Positions 17,400 through 25,832 of a DNA stretch of 64,000 bases are shown here, piece by piece (the first letter of the stretch is position 1; the number at the start of each line of letters is the position of its first letter). The notes under the pieces are model-generated. The model saw nothing but the letters and a program-made list of their open reading frames with translations. It was not told the origin of the DNA and did not search any database. The position numbers and the translations under genes are program-made. Source of the DNA: Arthrobacter livingstonensis (GTDB lineage Bacteria > Actinomycetota > Actinomycetes > Actinomycetales > Micrococcaceae); assembly GCF_003219815.1 (NCBI RefSeq), contig NZ_QJVD01000003.1, positions 1-64,000 of the forward strand, given 5' to 3'.

Positions 17400-18590
17400 T
17401 CAAATGATGTGGACTTCTTGAATGCGATGCTCGGCCGTTTCGAATCGGTCCGCGGAGAACGAGGTGTGGTCCATGAAGGATTCCCGGCCCAGATAGAGGT
17501 CTCGAATGAGTTCACCGACGGCGGGTCCCTGGAGGAAGCCGTGTCCGGAGAATCCGGTGGCGTAATAGAACCCCTCGACGGAACGGGACGTGCCGATGAG
17601 CGCGTTGTGGTCGGGGGTGTTCTCATAGAGGCCGGCCCAGCCGCCTTCCAGGTCCGGGTCGGCCAATGCGGGCGCACACACCCGGGCTGCCGCCGTGAAC
17701 TCAGGCAGCCATTCGTGTGTGAAGTCCCGGTCGAACCCGGGCTCCTGGTTGGAGTTGGAGATGCCGAGGAGCATGCCGTTGCCGTAGTTGTGGAAGTACA
17801 TCGTGGTGGACAGATCCAACGTGAACGGTACGGTGGGCATTGGTGTGCTCATTTGGCGGGTAAGGCCAATCTGGCGCCGCACCGGTACAACCGGAAGACT
17901 GACGTCAACCATTCCGCCAATTCGCTTGGACCAGGCGCCGGCGCAACAAATGACGGCGTCCGCCTTGATGGTGCCGCGATTGGTGGTTACGGAACTTATG
18001 CGTCCGCCGGTCGTGCCGACATCCATGACTTCCGTGTGTTCAAGAATGCGCACGCCTAGGGCAGCCGCCGCATCGGCGTAGGCCCGGACGACCTTGCCGG
18101 GCTCGGCAAATCCGTCCTGGGGCGAGTAGGAAGCGCCCATGAGGGCGTCCTGGTTCAAGAAGGGGTTGATCCCGACTGCCTCGGCGGGTGAAACCATGCG
18201 GCTGTCCCCGCCCAAACTGTTTTGGATGACGGTGCTTCGCTCGCAGTCAAGCATTTCTGACTCACTGCGGCACAGGAAGAGGTATCCGACCTTGCGTAAT
18301 CCAATGTCGGTGGAGAAACGCTGCTGGAAAGTGTCAAATGCGCCCAGGCTGCGCTGGCCCAGGACAATGTTTGCGGGGTCCGAAAATGTCGCCCTCACAC
18401 CGCCAAGCGGCTTGGCGGATGACCCTGTGCCGAGCTCGGACCGGTCAACAAGAACGATGTTGCGAACGCCGGCTTCGGCAAGATGAAACGCGATGCTGGT
18501 CCCCATAATGCCTCCGCCGATGATGACGACATCTGCGTTCGAAGGTTGTTTGGTTCCGGGGGGAAGCTGCAGCGAGACCACATTTGACAT
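17400..18590 (-). CDS. FAD-dependent amine oxidoreductase, likely L-pipecolate oxidase
   Basis: A 396-residue flavoprotein of the DAO/sarcosine oxidase-beta family. The dinucleotide-binding motif VVIIGGGIMGTSIAFHLAEAG lies at the N-terminus, followed by GTGSSAKPLGGVRATFS, and the second FAD segment YYATGFSGHGFLQGP lies near the C-terminus. Family members oxidise secondary amines such as sarcosine, proline or pipecolate to imines and pass electrons to O2 or the chain. As first gene of an operon whose next steps act on piperideine-6-carboxylate derivatives, oxidation of L-pipecolate (the AmaA step) is the best inference. ATG 18590 follows AGGA; the frame extends to an ATG at 18629 without a site. 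A promoter and palindrome lie just upstream. A general sarcosine/proline oxidase is the alternative. Confidence 0.8.
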   Translation of the reverse strand: MSNVVSLQLPPGTKQPSNADVVIIGGGIMGTSIAFHLAEAGVRNIVLVDRSELGTGSSAKPLGGVRATFSDPANIVLGQRSLGAFDTFQQRFSTDIGLRKVGYLFLCRSESEMLDCERSTVIQNSLGGDSRMVSPAEAVGINPFLNQDALMGASYSPQDGFAEPGKVVRAYADAAAALGVRILEHTEVMDVGTTGGRISSVTTNRGTIKADAVICCAGAWSKRIGGMVDVSLPVVPVRRQIGLTRQMSTPMPTVPFTLDLSTTMYFHNYGNGMLLGISNSNQEPGFDRDFTHEWLPEFTAAARVCAPALADPDLEGGWAGLYENTPDHNALIGTSRSVEGFYYATGFSGHGFLQGPAVGELIRDLYLGRESFMDHTSFSADRFETAEHRIQEVHII

Positions 18591-18656
18591 TGATCGTCCT
18601 GTCTCAGATGCGGAAGTTGCACCCACCACTTTGTGGGTATCAACTATCGGTAACGG

Positions 18657-18698
18657 GTTATATATAACTATAATGGGTCAGAGTGTGACCTTCGTCAA
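18657..18698 (-). promoter_or_regulatory. Promoter and operator of the pipecolate catabolic operon
   Basis: Read on the minus strand, TTGACG (18698-18693) and CATTAT (18675-18670) are separated by 17 bases, a good sigma-70-type promoter. Immediately downstream, overlapping the expected start of transcription, is the perfect 12-bp palindrome GTTATATATAAC at 18657-18668. A repressor bound there would block initiation. The adjacent GntR/FCD gene is the obvious candidate regulator. Confidence 0.65.
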
Positions 18699-18941
18699 GT
18701 TTTTCCGTCATCAATTTCAGAGCAGCTGGTTTCGGGTTGTGGAGATGCGGGATATTGTCGCAGCTGGCGGCCTCCACTTGGTGTCTCGGCCTCCGTGGCG
18801 GTCGGACGGACGTATGTGGGGCATCGTCTTTGCGCGCTTATCCGACACTGCAGGGCATGCCAAAGTCAGCCTTCACCGTGGCGGATTGGCTGGGAAGTTC
18901 GACTCTCTAAGTGGGATGGGGGTCCGGCTAAAGCTTGCCGG
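18699..18941. other. Upstream region between catabolic operon and GntR gene
   Basis: About 240 bases lie between the operon promoter and the stop codon of the GntR gene. Open frames here lack motifs. I see no further site worth naming. Confidence 0.5.
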
Positions 18942-19607
18942 TTAGGGCAGCGAGTAGCTGAGGTGCTCTGTCATGAGAGACTCGACGAGGTTTCGATTGC
19001 CGCTGAGAAGGGCGGCCAGGATGGGTCCGTGTTCGGCTGCACTGGCGACGAGCAGCCCGCGCTCGGCAAGATGGTAAGAGCCGCTCACGCGACTTTGGTC
19101 CCTGAGGTTTTCAATGATTTTAGTCATTCGAGTGTTGCCCAGGAGTTGAACCATGGACAAATGGAATTCCTGGTCCCTCTCCAGATAGTCGATCATATTG
19201 TCAGGTCTGGCGGCTGCGAGGGTGGTGTCCACCATGGTCGCCAGTCGTTGGCCATCCTCAGTGGAGACGCCTTGATCCGCGACCCGGCCGACAGCTGTAA
19301 CTTCAATCAGCATGCGAAGATCGTAAACCTCCCGCTGATCGTCCGGACTCAATTCCACAACGCGGAAACCCCTGTTGCGCACGACTTCGAGCAACCCTTT
19401 CTCGCTTAGCGCCATCATGGCTTCCCTGACGGGGCTGTTGGATACGCCCAGCTGGCTTGCCAAGGCATTGGCCGAGTAGATCTTGCCGGGTTGCATGTCT
19501 CCTGACATGAGGGCGCGTCGAACAATGGAGACGGCTTCGTCCTTGAGGGTCGGCCGGCTCTCTGCCAAGCCGGATATTCCCACAACCGGGTTTCGCTGTT
19601 CTGTCAT
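18942..19607 (-). CDS. GntR family regulator, FCD type
   Basis: A 221-residue regulator. The winged HTH (about residues 22-82) includes SANALASQLGVSNSPVREAMMALSEKGLLE, here shown as segments SANALASQLGVSNSP and VREAMMALSEKGLLE, the classic GntR pattern. The helical FCD effector domain (about 85-215) carries the metal-ligand type positions in DLRMLIE, DQEFHLSM and EHGPILAAL. FCD regulators sense organic acids and amino-acid-derived metabolites. It sits between the leftward catabolic operon and the rightward transport operon, so it probably controls both. GAGGA lies 5 bases upstream of the ATG. The inducer could be an intermediate such as pipecolate or 2-oxoadipate, which is a guess. Confidence 0.88.
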   Translation of the reverse strand: MTEQRNPVVGISGLAESRPTLKDEAVSIVRRALMSGDMQPGKIYSANALASQLGVSNSPVREAMMALSEKGLLEVVRNRGFRVVELSPDDQREVYDLRMLIEVTAVGRVADQGVSTEDGQRLATMVDTTLAAARPDNMIDYLERDQEFHLSMVQLLGNTRMTKIIENLRDQSRVSGSYHLAERGLLVASAAEHGPILAALLSGNRNLVESLMTEHLSYSLP

Positions 19608-19721
19608 TTTGTTCCTCTGTCAGTGGTCGTTATGGCTAACCCTAAGTCAAACGTGGGTGACAATCGGGTGGATTTCGCCAGCCGCTGGCCGATGTCGATT
19701 TTGTCCTCGCGGGTTCGCTAC

Positions 19722-19770
19722 TTGACATCCGCGGGGAATCAATAGAGATTGGTTATCGACAATCGATTGT
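19722..19770 (+). promoter_or_regulatory. Candidate promoter/operator of the transport operon
   Basis: TTGACA at 19722-19727 is a consensus -35 element, although no good -10 is evident at 17-18 bases. The perfect palindrome ACAATCGATTGT lies at 19759-19770, about 90 bases upstream of the binding-protein start. The nearby GTTATCGACA partly matches, in inverted form, TATCGGTAAC at the leftward operon promoter. A shared GntR site is plausible but unproven. Confidence 0.4.
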
Positions 19771-19857
19771 GTGTCATACATCACCATAGTAATCGTTGGA
19801 TGTGTCCCGAATCGTCCGGCATCGACAAAATATCAGCACTGATCAAAGGGGATCACC

Positions 19858-20703
19858 ATGAATGCTCGAAAGCTCCTGGTAGGCGGCACATCCATTGCGC
19901 TGCTGGCACTCTCACTGTCCGCGTGCGGCGGTGCGGCAACAAGTAGCGTTGCGAAGGGGTGCCAGCCGGAATCAACATTCAAGACAATAAGTGCCGGGTT
20001 TCTGACCGTCGCTGCCCCGGAATTTCCCCCGTTTTCTTCCAACAAGGATGGCAAGCTTACCGGCGTTGACGCCGACGTCATCAAGGAATTCGCGACCAAG
20101 AACTGTCTCGACATCAAGGTCGAGTCGACGGCCTATGCGGGAACCATCCCGGCCGTCCAGAGCGGGCGTGCAGATGTGGCGATTGGCTGCTACTACCGAA
20201 CCGCGATCAGGGCGGACATCGTCAACTTGTCCGACCCCATCTACACGGACCAGATGGGGATCATTTCCGAATCCGGCGTCAAAAACATTAAGGACCTCGA
20301 GAGCCTCAAGGTAGGCACCGTTGACGGATACCTCTGGGTGCAGGACATGAAGAAGGTGATGGGATCGAATTTGACCATCTACCCCAGCGCCGTCGAAATG
20401 CAGGCTGACCTCAAGGCCGGGCGCATACAAGCCGGTCTCGACGGCTTCGGATCCGCCGTCGAAATGTACAAGACTGACTCCAAATACAAGGTCGAAGGTG
20501 CCGCGCCCGACGCTCGGGTCATTGCTTCCAAAGAACCTGCCCAAATCGGATTCCCCATCGGTAAAAACAACACTGACATGACCAAGGCCGTCGACTTGTC
20601 CATCGCCGCCATGAAGTCCAGCGGCAAGATTGCGGAGATCGTGAAGACCTATGGTCTGCCGCAGTCCGCAGCCGATACGGGTGCACCCCGCCTGGTGAAA
20701 TAG
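19858..20703 (+). CDS. Amino-acid ABC transporter substrate-binding lipoprotein
   Basis: A 281-residue family 3 solute-binding protein. The N-terminus has a charged start, a hydrophobic stretch and the lipobox LSLSACGG with the lipidated cysteine near residue 23, so it is anchored outside the membrane. The mature part has family motifs such as LTVAAPEFPPFS, GKLTGVDADVIKEFA and RADVAIGCYYRTA. Such proteins deliver polar amino acids to ABC permeases. It heads the operon encoding the ATPase, two permeases, an imine reductase and a D-amino acid dehydrogenase, so D-lysine, pipecolate or a similar D-amino acid is the expected ligand. AAAGGGGATC lies just upstream of the ATG. Confidence 0.88.
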   Translation: MNARKLLVGGTSIALLALSLSACGGAATSSVAKGCQPESTFKTISAGFLTVAAPEFPPFSSNKDGKLTGVDADVIKEFATKNCLDIKVESTAYAGTIPAVQSGRADVAIGCYYRTAIRADIVNLSDPIYTDQMGIISESGVKNIKDLESLKVGTVDGYLWVQDMKKVMGSNLTIYPSAVEMQADLKAGRIQAGLDGFGSAVEMYKTDSKYKVEGAAPDARVIASKEPAQIGFPIGKNNTDMTKAVDLSIAAMKSSGKIAEIVKTYGLPQSAADTGAPRLVK

Positions 20704-20755
20704 ATCCGGCTCCGCGCAGCGCCCTTCGGCAAAGTAACCAATAGGAGAGAATTCC

Positions 20756-21727
20756 ATGGATTCAAGCCTCAGCTTCCTTGAGCGACAACGGTCGGGCCCC
20801 GTCTACCTCGATGACGCCGTGATTGCCGGTTCACTGACAGTGCGCGCGGCCGTCGGGTCCATGAAATCGGTTCTTGCTTCCGGATTCGATCCCGAATCCG
20901 GCGCACCCAGGACCCGTCTTGAGACTGAGGGCGGCACCTTCATGCAGATGCCTGCCGCCAGCGGCAAATTCGTCGGGACAAAACTCCTAACGATCACACC
21001 GGGCAATTCGGCAACGGCGTCACCTGTAATCCAGGGACTCTACGCGCTCTTCGGTGGAGGCGACCAGCGACCGCTGGCGGTATTTGATGGAGTTGCATTG
21101 ACCAACTTGCGAACGTCTTCGGTTTCGGCGATGGGGGCGACTTTGCTGACGTCCCCAGGAGCCAAGCGACTTGTTGTTTTCGGCACCGGCGTCCAGGCCT
21201 GGGCTCACATCGTCGCATTTGCTGAACTTTTTGACCTGACCAGCGTGGAAATCGTTGGCCGCAATTCGGATACGGCGAATGACCTGGCGAGGGACGCCCA
21301 AGGGATCGGAGTGCACGCCACGGCGGCGGGCCCCGATGCCGTGAAGCATGCCGATCTCGTCGTCTGCGCCACAGCGTCGTCAACGCCACTCTTTGACGGC
21401 ACCATGGTGAAACCAACCGCCGTCGTGGTGGCCATAGGATCACATGACGGTGACCACCGCGAGATTGATGACGCCCTTTTGTCAAGGGCCACAGTCTGTG
21501 TTGAGTCGCGTGACTCGGCAACCCGGGAGGCTGGTGACGTCATTCAGGCACTGGAGTCCGGCGCCATAGCGGACGAGGCCCAGCTGGTCACCCTGGCTGA
21601 TTTGGTCATGGGGCGCACGGAAGTTCCCATCAACAGGCCGGCCGTCTTCAAGACCACAGGCATGCCGTGGGAAGACCTGGCGGTGGCAACGGCCGTCTAT
21701 GAAGCATTCTCTTCAAAAGTTGCCTAG
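20756..21727 (+). CDS. Ornithine cyclodeaminase/mu-crystallin family imine reductase
   Basis: A 323-residue member of the ornithine cyclodeaminase/mu-crystallin family. It has KFVGTKLLTITPGN near residue 75, FDGVALTNLRTSSVSAMGA near 115 (family position of the conserved R-T-A region), and the NAD(P)-binding motif VVFGTGVQAWAH near 145. Members include lysine/ornithine cyclodeaminases and ketimine reductases; human mu-crystallin reduces delta1-piperideine-2-carboxylate to L-pipecolate. Since a DadA-like D-amino acid dehydrogenase is encoded downstream and a pipecolate-oxidase-like enzyme across the regulator, I infer the piperideine-2-carboxylate reductase role, replacing the unrelated DpkA of Pseudomonas. 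A lysine cyclodeaminase making pipecolate directly from L-lysine is a serious alternative. AGGAGA precedes the ATG. Confidence 0.82.
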   Translation: MDSSLSFLERQRSGPVYLDDAVIAGSLTVRAAVGSMKSVLASGFDPESGAPRTRLETEGGTFMQMPAASGKFVGTKLLTITPGNSATASPVIQGLYALFGGGDQRPLAVFDGVALTNLRTSSVSAMGATLLTSPGAKRLVVFGTGVQAWAHIVAFAELFDLTSVEIVGRNSDTANDLARDAQGIGVHATAAGPDAVKHADLVVCATASSTPLFDGTMVKPTAVVVAIGSHDGDHREIDDALLSRATVCVESRDSATREAGDVIQALESGAIADEAQLVTLADLVMGRTEVPINRPAVFKTTGMPWEDLAVATAVYEAFSSKVA

Positions 21728-21813
21728 CACTGGATTGTTGCGAATCCGATTTACCCAGTGGGCATGGCTTGGGCCAGTCTGCCGCAGTGATCGACACGGA
21801 AGGACTACTAGAA

Positions 21814-22599
21814 ATGGAACAACTGATGATTGAACTCAATCCCCAGACCACACAGCCGGTTGTTCAGGTAAAGAATCTTGCCAAGGCCTACGGTTCAAAC
21901 GTAGTGCTTCGCGATGTATCACTGTCCGTGGCCGAGGGATCCGTGACGGCCATGATCGGGCCAAGCGGCGCCGGCAAGAGCACTGTTTTGCGCTGTATGA
22001 ACCTGCTGGAGCAACCAGACAGCGGTGAAATTGTCATTGACGGGCACTGCATTAATGCTGGCAAAAAGACCAGTCCGAAGAGCCTGGCGGCTCTGAGACG
22101 CAGCGCGGGCATGGTTTTCCAACACTTCAATCTCTTCCCCCACATGACGGTTCTTCGCAATGTCAGTCTCCCCCAGGAGCGGGTCCTTGGATGCAGCCGT
22201 GAGCAGGCCAATGAGAAGTCCATGGAGTTGCTCAAGCGCATGGGGTTGGCAGATAAGGCCGACCAATACCCCTCGCGCTGCTCCGGCGGGCAGCAACAGC
22301 GCATTGCCATTGCGCGGGCACTGGCCCTTGGCCCCCGAGTCATGCTGTTTGACGAACCAACCTCTGCGTTGGATCCAGAAGTGGGGGTCGAAGTTCTGGA
22401 AGTTATGAAGGAGCTTGCCTCCACTGGCATGACGATGGTCGTGGTGACTCATGAGATGGCGTTCGCAGAAAACGTAGCAGACGAACTCGTTGTGATGGCT
22501 GATGGAGGAATCATCGAAAAGGGCCATCCCGGACAGATCCTGAAGGATCCCCAGCATGAACGTACCCGCCGCTTCCTCCGCGCTGTGCTGGAGCGCTGA
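21814..22599 (+). CDS. Amino-acid ABC transporter ATP-binding protein
   Basis: A 261-residue ATPase of the polar amino acid importer (GlnQ/HisP) class. Walker A is GPSGAGKST at residues 49-57, the Q-loop is FQHFNLFPHMT, the ABC signature is CSGGQQQR, and Walker B is MLFDEPTSALDPE, followed by the switch histidine in VVVTHEM. It energises the two permeases encoded immediately downstream. I chose ATG 21814 because GGAAGGA lies 9 bases upstream; an in-frame start at 21769 overlaps non-coding sequence. The gap to the first permease is 3 bases. Confidence 0.92.
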   Translation: MEQLMIELNPQTTQPVVQVKNLAKAYGSNVVLRDVSLSVAEGSVTAMIGPSGAGKSTVLRCMNLLEQPDSGEIVIDGHCINAGKKTSPKSLAALRRSAGMVFQHFNLFPHMTVLRNVSLPQERVLGCSREQANEKSMELLKRMGLADKADQYPSRCSGGQQQRIAIARALALGPRVMLFDEPTSALDPEVGVEVLEVMKELASTGMTMVVVTHEMAFAENVADELVVMADGGIIEKGHPGQILKDPQHERTRRFLRAVLER

Positions 22600-22602
22600 G
22601 CC

Positions 22603-23241
22603 ATGGAAATGCTCAAGGCCATTGCCATTGGCTTGCCGCTCACTGTTCTGGTGACAATCTTGGCCCTGATGATTGGCACGGTCGTGGCGTTGCCGATCGT
22701 AGCCGGACTGAGAAGCAGGAATCGGCTCATTTGGCTGATGTCCCGCGGACTCGTTGACCTGCTCCGCGGCATCCCGCCTGTGGTGTGGCTCTTCATCCTT
22801 TACTACGGCATTTCCATCGGGGCTGTGAGGCTCTCGGCATTGCAGGCTGGAGTCCTGGGGTTGGGGGTGGTTGCCGCCGCCTACCTGGCGGAAATCTTCC
22901 GGGGCGCCATTTCTGCGGTCCCCAAAGGGCAATGGGAAGCCAGCTCTGCCCTCGGCTTTCACCGGGCCACGGTCTGGACCAGAATCGTCGGTCCGCAAAC
23001 CGCACGGGCAGCAATCCCTGCGTACACAACGTTTGCCATTGGGCTGCTCAAAGACTCATCGATTGCCTCCACGATCGGCGTTTCCGAGATCGTGTTCATG
23101 TCCAGTCAATATGCACGGCAATCAGGATCCGGGATCTTGGTGTTTTTCGTCGCGGCGGGTATTTACATACTTTTGAGCGTTCCGCTGGGGCTGCTCTCGA
23201 GGCATCTTGACATCAAGATGCGGAAGGCGGTCGCCCGATGA
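22603..23241 (+). CDS. Amino-acid ABC transporter permease 1
   Basis: A 212-residue HisM/GlnP-type inner membrane permease with about five hydrophobic helices. The coupling-loop EAA motif appears as EIFRGAISAVPKGQWEASSALGF near residue 105 (EIFRGAISAVPKG, then QWEASSALG), typical of polar amino acid importers. RGIPPVVWLFILYYG is another family hallmark. It pairs with the permease encoded at 23238-23894, with which it overlaps by ATGA, and with the ATPase just upstream. Ligand specificity is set mostly by the binding protein. Confidence 0.9.
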   Translation: MEMLKAIAIGLPLTVLVTILALMIGTVVALPIVAGLRSRNRLIWLMSRGLVDLLRGIPPVVWLFILYYGISIGAVRLSALQAGVLGLGVVAAAYLAEIFRGAISAVPKGQWEASSALGFHRATVWTRIVGPQTARAAIPAYTTFAIGLLKDSSIASTIGVSEIVFMSSQYARQSGSGILVFFVAAGIYILLSVPLGLLSRHLDIKMRKAVAR

Positions 23242-23894
23242 ACAATCTCGTAGATGTCGCGATCGAATACGGTCCAACACTGCTTGGCGGGCTTAAAGTC
23301 AGCCTCACGCTAACGATCCTCAGCCTGGCCCTTGGTCTGCCGATTGGCCTTCTCTTCTCGTTCGGTGTCACGGCGAAAAACAAGGCATTCCGCTATATTT
23401 CAGTGTTCTTCGTCGAGGTTGGCCGTGGTGCGCCAGCACTGGTCCTCCTTCAACTCATGTACTACGGCTTGCCAAATGCCAACATCACGCTGAGCTCCAT
23501 GGCGTCGGCATGCCTGGCACTAACGTGGACGACAGCTGCCTACAGCGCCGAACTAATCCGGGGCGGAATGCAGTCCGTACCTTCGGGCGAAATCGAAGGC
23601 TCCCACGCACTTGGCATGAGTTACCGAGACTGCCTTCGATTCGTTGTCATCCCGCAGGGGCTGCGCATCGCACTTCCATCACTGATGGGATTTGCGGTCC
23701 TCCTCTTCCAAGCCACGTCGCTTGCGTATTCGGTGGCGGTACCGGAACTTATGAGCCAGGCCTACTCCATCGGCTCGTCCACGTTCCAATATTTGCCCGT
23801 CTTCATCGTCGCCGGACTACTTTATGCCGCCATTTCGATCCCCGCAACGTGGCTGTCCGTCGGCGCGGAACGCCTGCTGAGCCGGCACCTCTAG
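23238..23894 (+). CDS. Amino-acid ABC transporter permease 2
   Basis: A 218-residue permease of the same class as its upstream partner. GRGAPALVLLQLMYYGLP and the EAA loop ELIRGGMQSVPSGEIEGS followed by HALGMSY are diagnostic. Translation is probably coupled to the first permease through the ATGA overlap. The two proteins should form the heterodimeric membrane channel of the importer. Its stop codon overlaps the AGGAG site used by the D-amino acid dehydrogenase gene, so the transport and catabolic genes are one transcript. Confidence 0.9.
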   Translation: MNNLVDVAIEYGPTLLGGLKVSLTLTILSLALGLPIGLLFSFGVTAKNKAFRYISVFFVEVGRGAPALVLLQLMYYGLPNANITLSSMASACLALTWTTAAYSAELIRGGMQSVPSGEIEGSHALGMSYRDCLRFVVIPQGLRIALPSLMGFAVLLFQATSLAYSVAVPELMSQAYSIGSSTFQYLPVFIVAGLLYAAISIPATWLSVGAERLLSRHL

Positions 23895-23908
23895 GAGATG
23901 CTGAATTG

Positions 23909-25156
23909 ATGACCAGCCAGCTGGAAACTCCACGCACCGCCCTGGTCGTGGGTGCAGGAATAATCGGGCTTTCCACTGCCTGGCATCTTCAGAAGCGTGG
24001 GGTATCGGTCACCGTCATCGACAAAGAGGGGCCGGCCGCGGGAGCAAGTTGGGGAAACGCAGGATGGGTGACACCGGGTCTGGTCATGCCGCTGGCTGAA
24101 CCAGGCGCCTGGAAGTATGCCCTTCAAAGCATCACGGATCCGAATGCGCCCCTGCACGTCCCGCTCAGGTTCGATCCACAGCTTTGGAAGTTTTTGGTGC
24201 GCTTTGCGGCGAATATGAACGCGAAGCGGTGGCAAAAGACCATGGCTTCGCTGGGGCCCATCACCAGGATGGTCGACGAATCCTTTGCGTTCATGCAGGC
24301 CAACGGCATCGCCTCACCAGTCTTGGCCGCCCCCTATGTTGCCGGCTTCACCAACGCCAAAGCGGCGGAGGCATTTCTGGCCGAACTTGAACACCTGCAG
24401 GAGATGGGCCAAAACATCGGCGTGAGCCGGATCAATACCGAGCGCCGCCCGGCAATACTCTCGAGCACTGTGGTTCAAGGCGTGGAAATGACCGGGCAGA
24501 GCTACCTGGACCCTGGGGAATTTGTAGGCGACGTTGCCAGAGACTTTGAGTCGCGCGGGGGTCAAATCCTTGAAGGCATCTGCGCTTCCGCGATTGATGT
24601 CGGCTTGGCGTCGGCAGAAGTGACCACCGACGACGGACGAACCATTCAAGCCGATGTCGTTATCGTCGCCACCGGATCTTGGCTACACGGCCTCGCAAAA
24701 AAGTGGGGCCTGAAAATTGGAGTTCAGGCCGGCCGCGGCTATTCATTCACCGTCGACGGTGACCGCCTGCCGGCAGGGCCGCTCTACTTCCCGGAACAAC
24801 GAGTCGTTTGCACCCCCTATCAAGGTGCTCTCCGAATTGCCGGCACGATGGAGTTTCTTCGCCCGGATGAGCCTATAAACACTTCCCGACTCGACTCTGT
24901 GGTGCGGGCCGTCCGTCCTCTCCTGCAAGGCATCGACTGGTCGTCACGACGAAATGAGTGGGTAGGCTCGCGGCCCGTTACACCCGACGGACTACCAGTC
25001 GTCGGGCGCCTGGCCTCGCCCAGAATCTATGCGGCTGGGGGACACGGCATGTGGGGAATCGTACTCGGACCGGCAACGGGAAAACTTCTGGCGGATCAGA
25101 TTATGACCGGAACGATCCCACCCGAAATTAGGGATTTCGACCCCTTGCGTCCATAA
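23909..25156 (+). CDS. D-amino acid dehydrogenase-like flavoprotein (DadA family)
   Basis: A 415-residue FAD enzyme of the DAO family. The Rossmann motif VVGAGIIGLSTAWHLQKRG is at residues ~13-31, followed by ASWGNAGWVTPG, which is characteristic of DadA. The C-terminal FAD segment is YAAGGHGMWGIVLGPATGKL. DadA enzymes oxidise D-amino acids to 2-oxo acids. With D-lysine, the product cyclises to delta1-piperideine-2-carboxylate, the substrate of the imine reductase in this operon. ATG 23909 is preceded by AGGAG at 10 bases; longer frames to 23510 run over the permease gene and are not real. Substrate is inferred from context; D-proline or D-ornithine would also cyclise. Confidence 0.82.
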   Translation: MTSQLETPRTALVVGAGIIGLSTAWHLQKRGVSVTVIDKEGPAAGASWGNAGWVTPGLVMPLAEPGAWKYALQSITDPNAPLHVPLRFDPQLWKFLVRFAANMNAKRWQKTMASLGPITRMVDESFAFMQANGIASPVLAAPYVAGFTNAKAAEAFLAELEHLQEMGQNIGVSRINTERRPAILSSTVVQGVEMTGQSYLDPGEFVGDVARDFESRGGQILEGICASAIDVGLASAEVTTDDGRTIQADVVIVATGSWLHGLAKKWGLKIGVQAGRGYSFTVDGDRLPAGPLYFPEQRVVCTPYQGALRIAGTMEFLRPDEPINTSRLDSVVRAVRPLLQGIDWSSRRNEWVGSRPVTPDGLPVVGRLASPRIYAAGGHGMWGIVLGPATGKLLADQIMTGTIPPEIRDFDPLRP

Positions 25157-25208
25157 GACCAAGGGAGCAATTCAATCATCTTGACAGCTGACAATGGAGG
25201 ACATAATC

Positions 25209-25832
25209 ATGCGAATACTCGTCATCGGTGCCACAGGCACCTTAGGGAAGAACGTCGTGAACGCACTGCAGGCGCACCATGCCAAGTACAGCGAGGGAAC
25301 CCTTGAAATTCTAAGTGCCTCACGTTCATCTTCGGCGTACCCCGTTGATTGCCACGACGACCTGAGCGTCCGATCTCTCTTCGAAAAAGTCGGCATCGTG
25401 GATGCAGTGGTCAGCATCATTGGCGGTGCCAAATGGGCATCCGCTTCGGAGGCTGACCTTGATACGTACAAGTCGACGCTCGAGGGCAAATTGTTGTGCC
25501 AGCTTCGCCTTGCCCTGGCGGCTCGCAGCCACGTTACTACCGGCGGGTCGATAACGCTCACGAGTGGCATCGTGGGCCATCACGTCTTCCACGGAGGGTC
25601 ACCCAGTGCCATCGTCAACATCGGACTAGACGCCTTCGTCAAGAGCGCATCCGCCGAACTACCGAAATTGCGGCTGAACACTGTCAGCGCCACAGTGCTG
25701 GAAGAGTCAGCCGACGCATATGCATCAGTCTTCCCAGGTTTTCCGCCCGTCCCCGGCGCCGTAGCAGCGGCGGCCTTTGTGCGCAGCGTCTATGGCGCTG
25801 AAACTGGTCAGACCATTATGGCTTGGACGTAG
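25209..25832 (+). CDS. Atypical short-chain dehydrogenase/reductase
   Basis: A 207-residue Rossmann protein with the nucleotide motif VIGATGTLGKNVV at the N-terminus and GSITLTSGIVGHH at the catalytic serine position. The usual YxxxK is absent: the corresponding segment reads GGSPSAIVNIGLDAFVKSA, without the tyrosine. This matches a known group of short SDR proteins that lack the tyrosine. It follows the D-amino acid dehydrogenase by 52 bases and ends the operon. ATG 25209 is set by GGAGG 8 bases upstream rather than the ATG at 25194. I cannot assign a reaction; a link to D-lysine or pipecolate metabolism is only positional. Confidence 0.75.
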   Translation: MRILVIGATGTLGKNVVNALQAHHAKYSEGTLEILSASRSSSAYPVDCHDDLSVRSLFEKVGIVDAVVSIIGGAKWASASEADLDTYKSTLEGKLLCQLRLALAARSHVTTGGSITLTSGIVGHHVFHGGSPSAIVNIGLDAFVKSASAELPKLRLNTVSATVLEESADAYASVFPGFPPVPGAVAAAAFVRSVYGAETGQTIMAWT

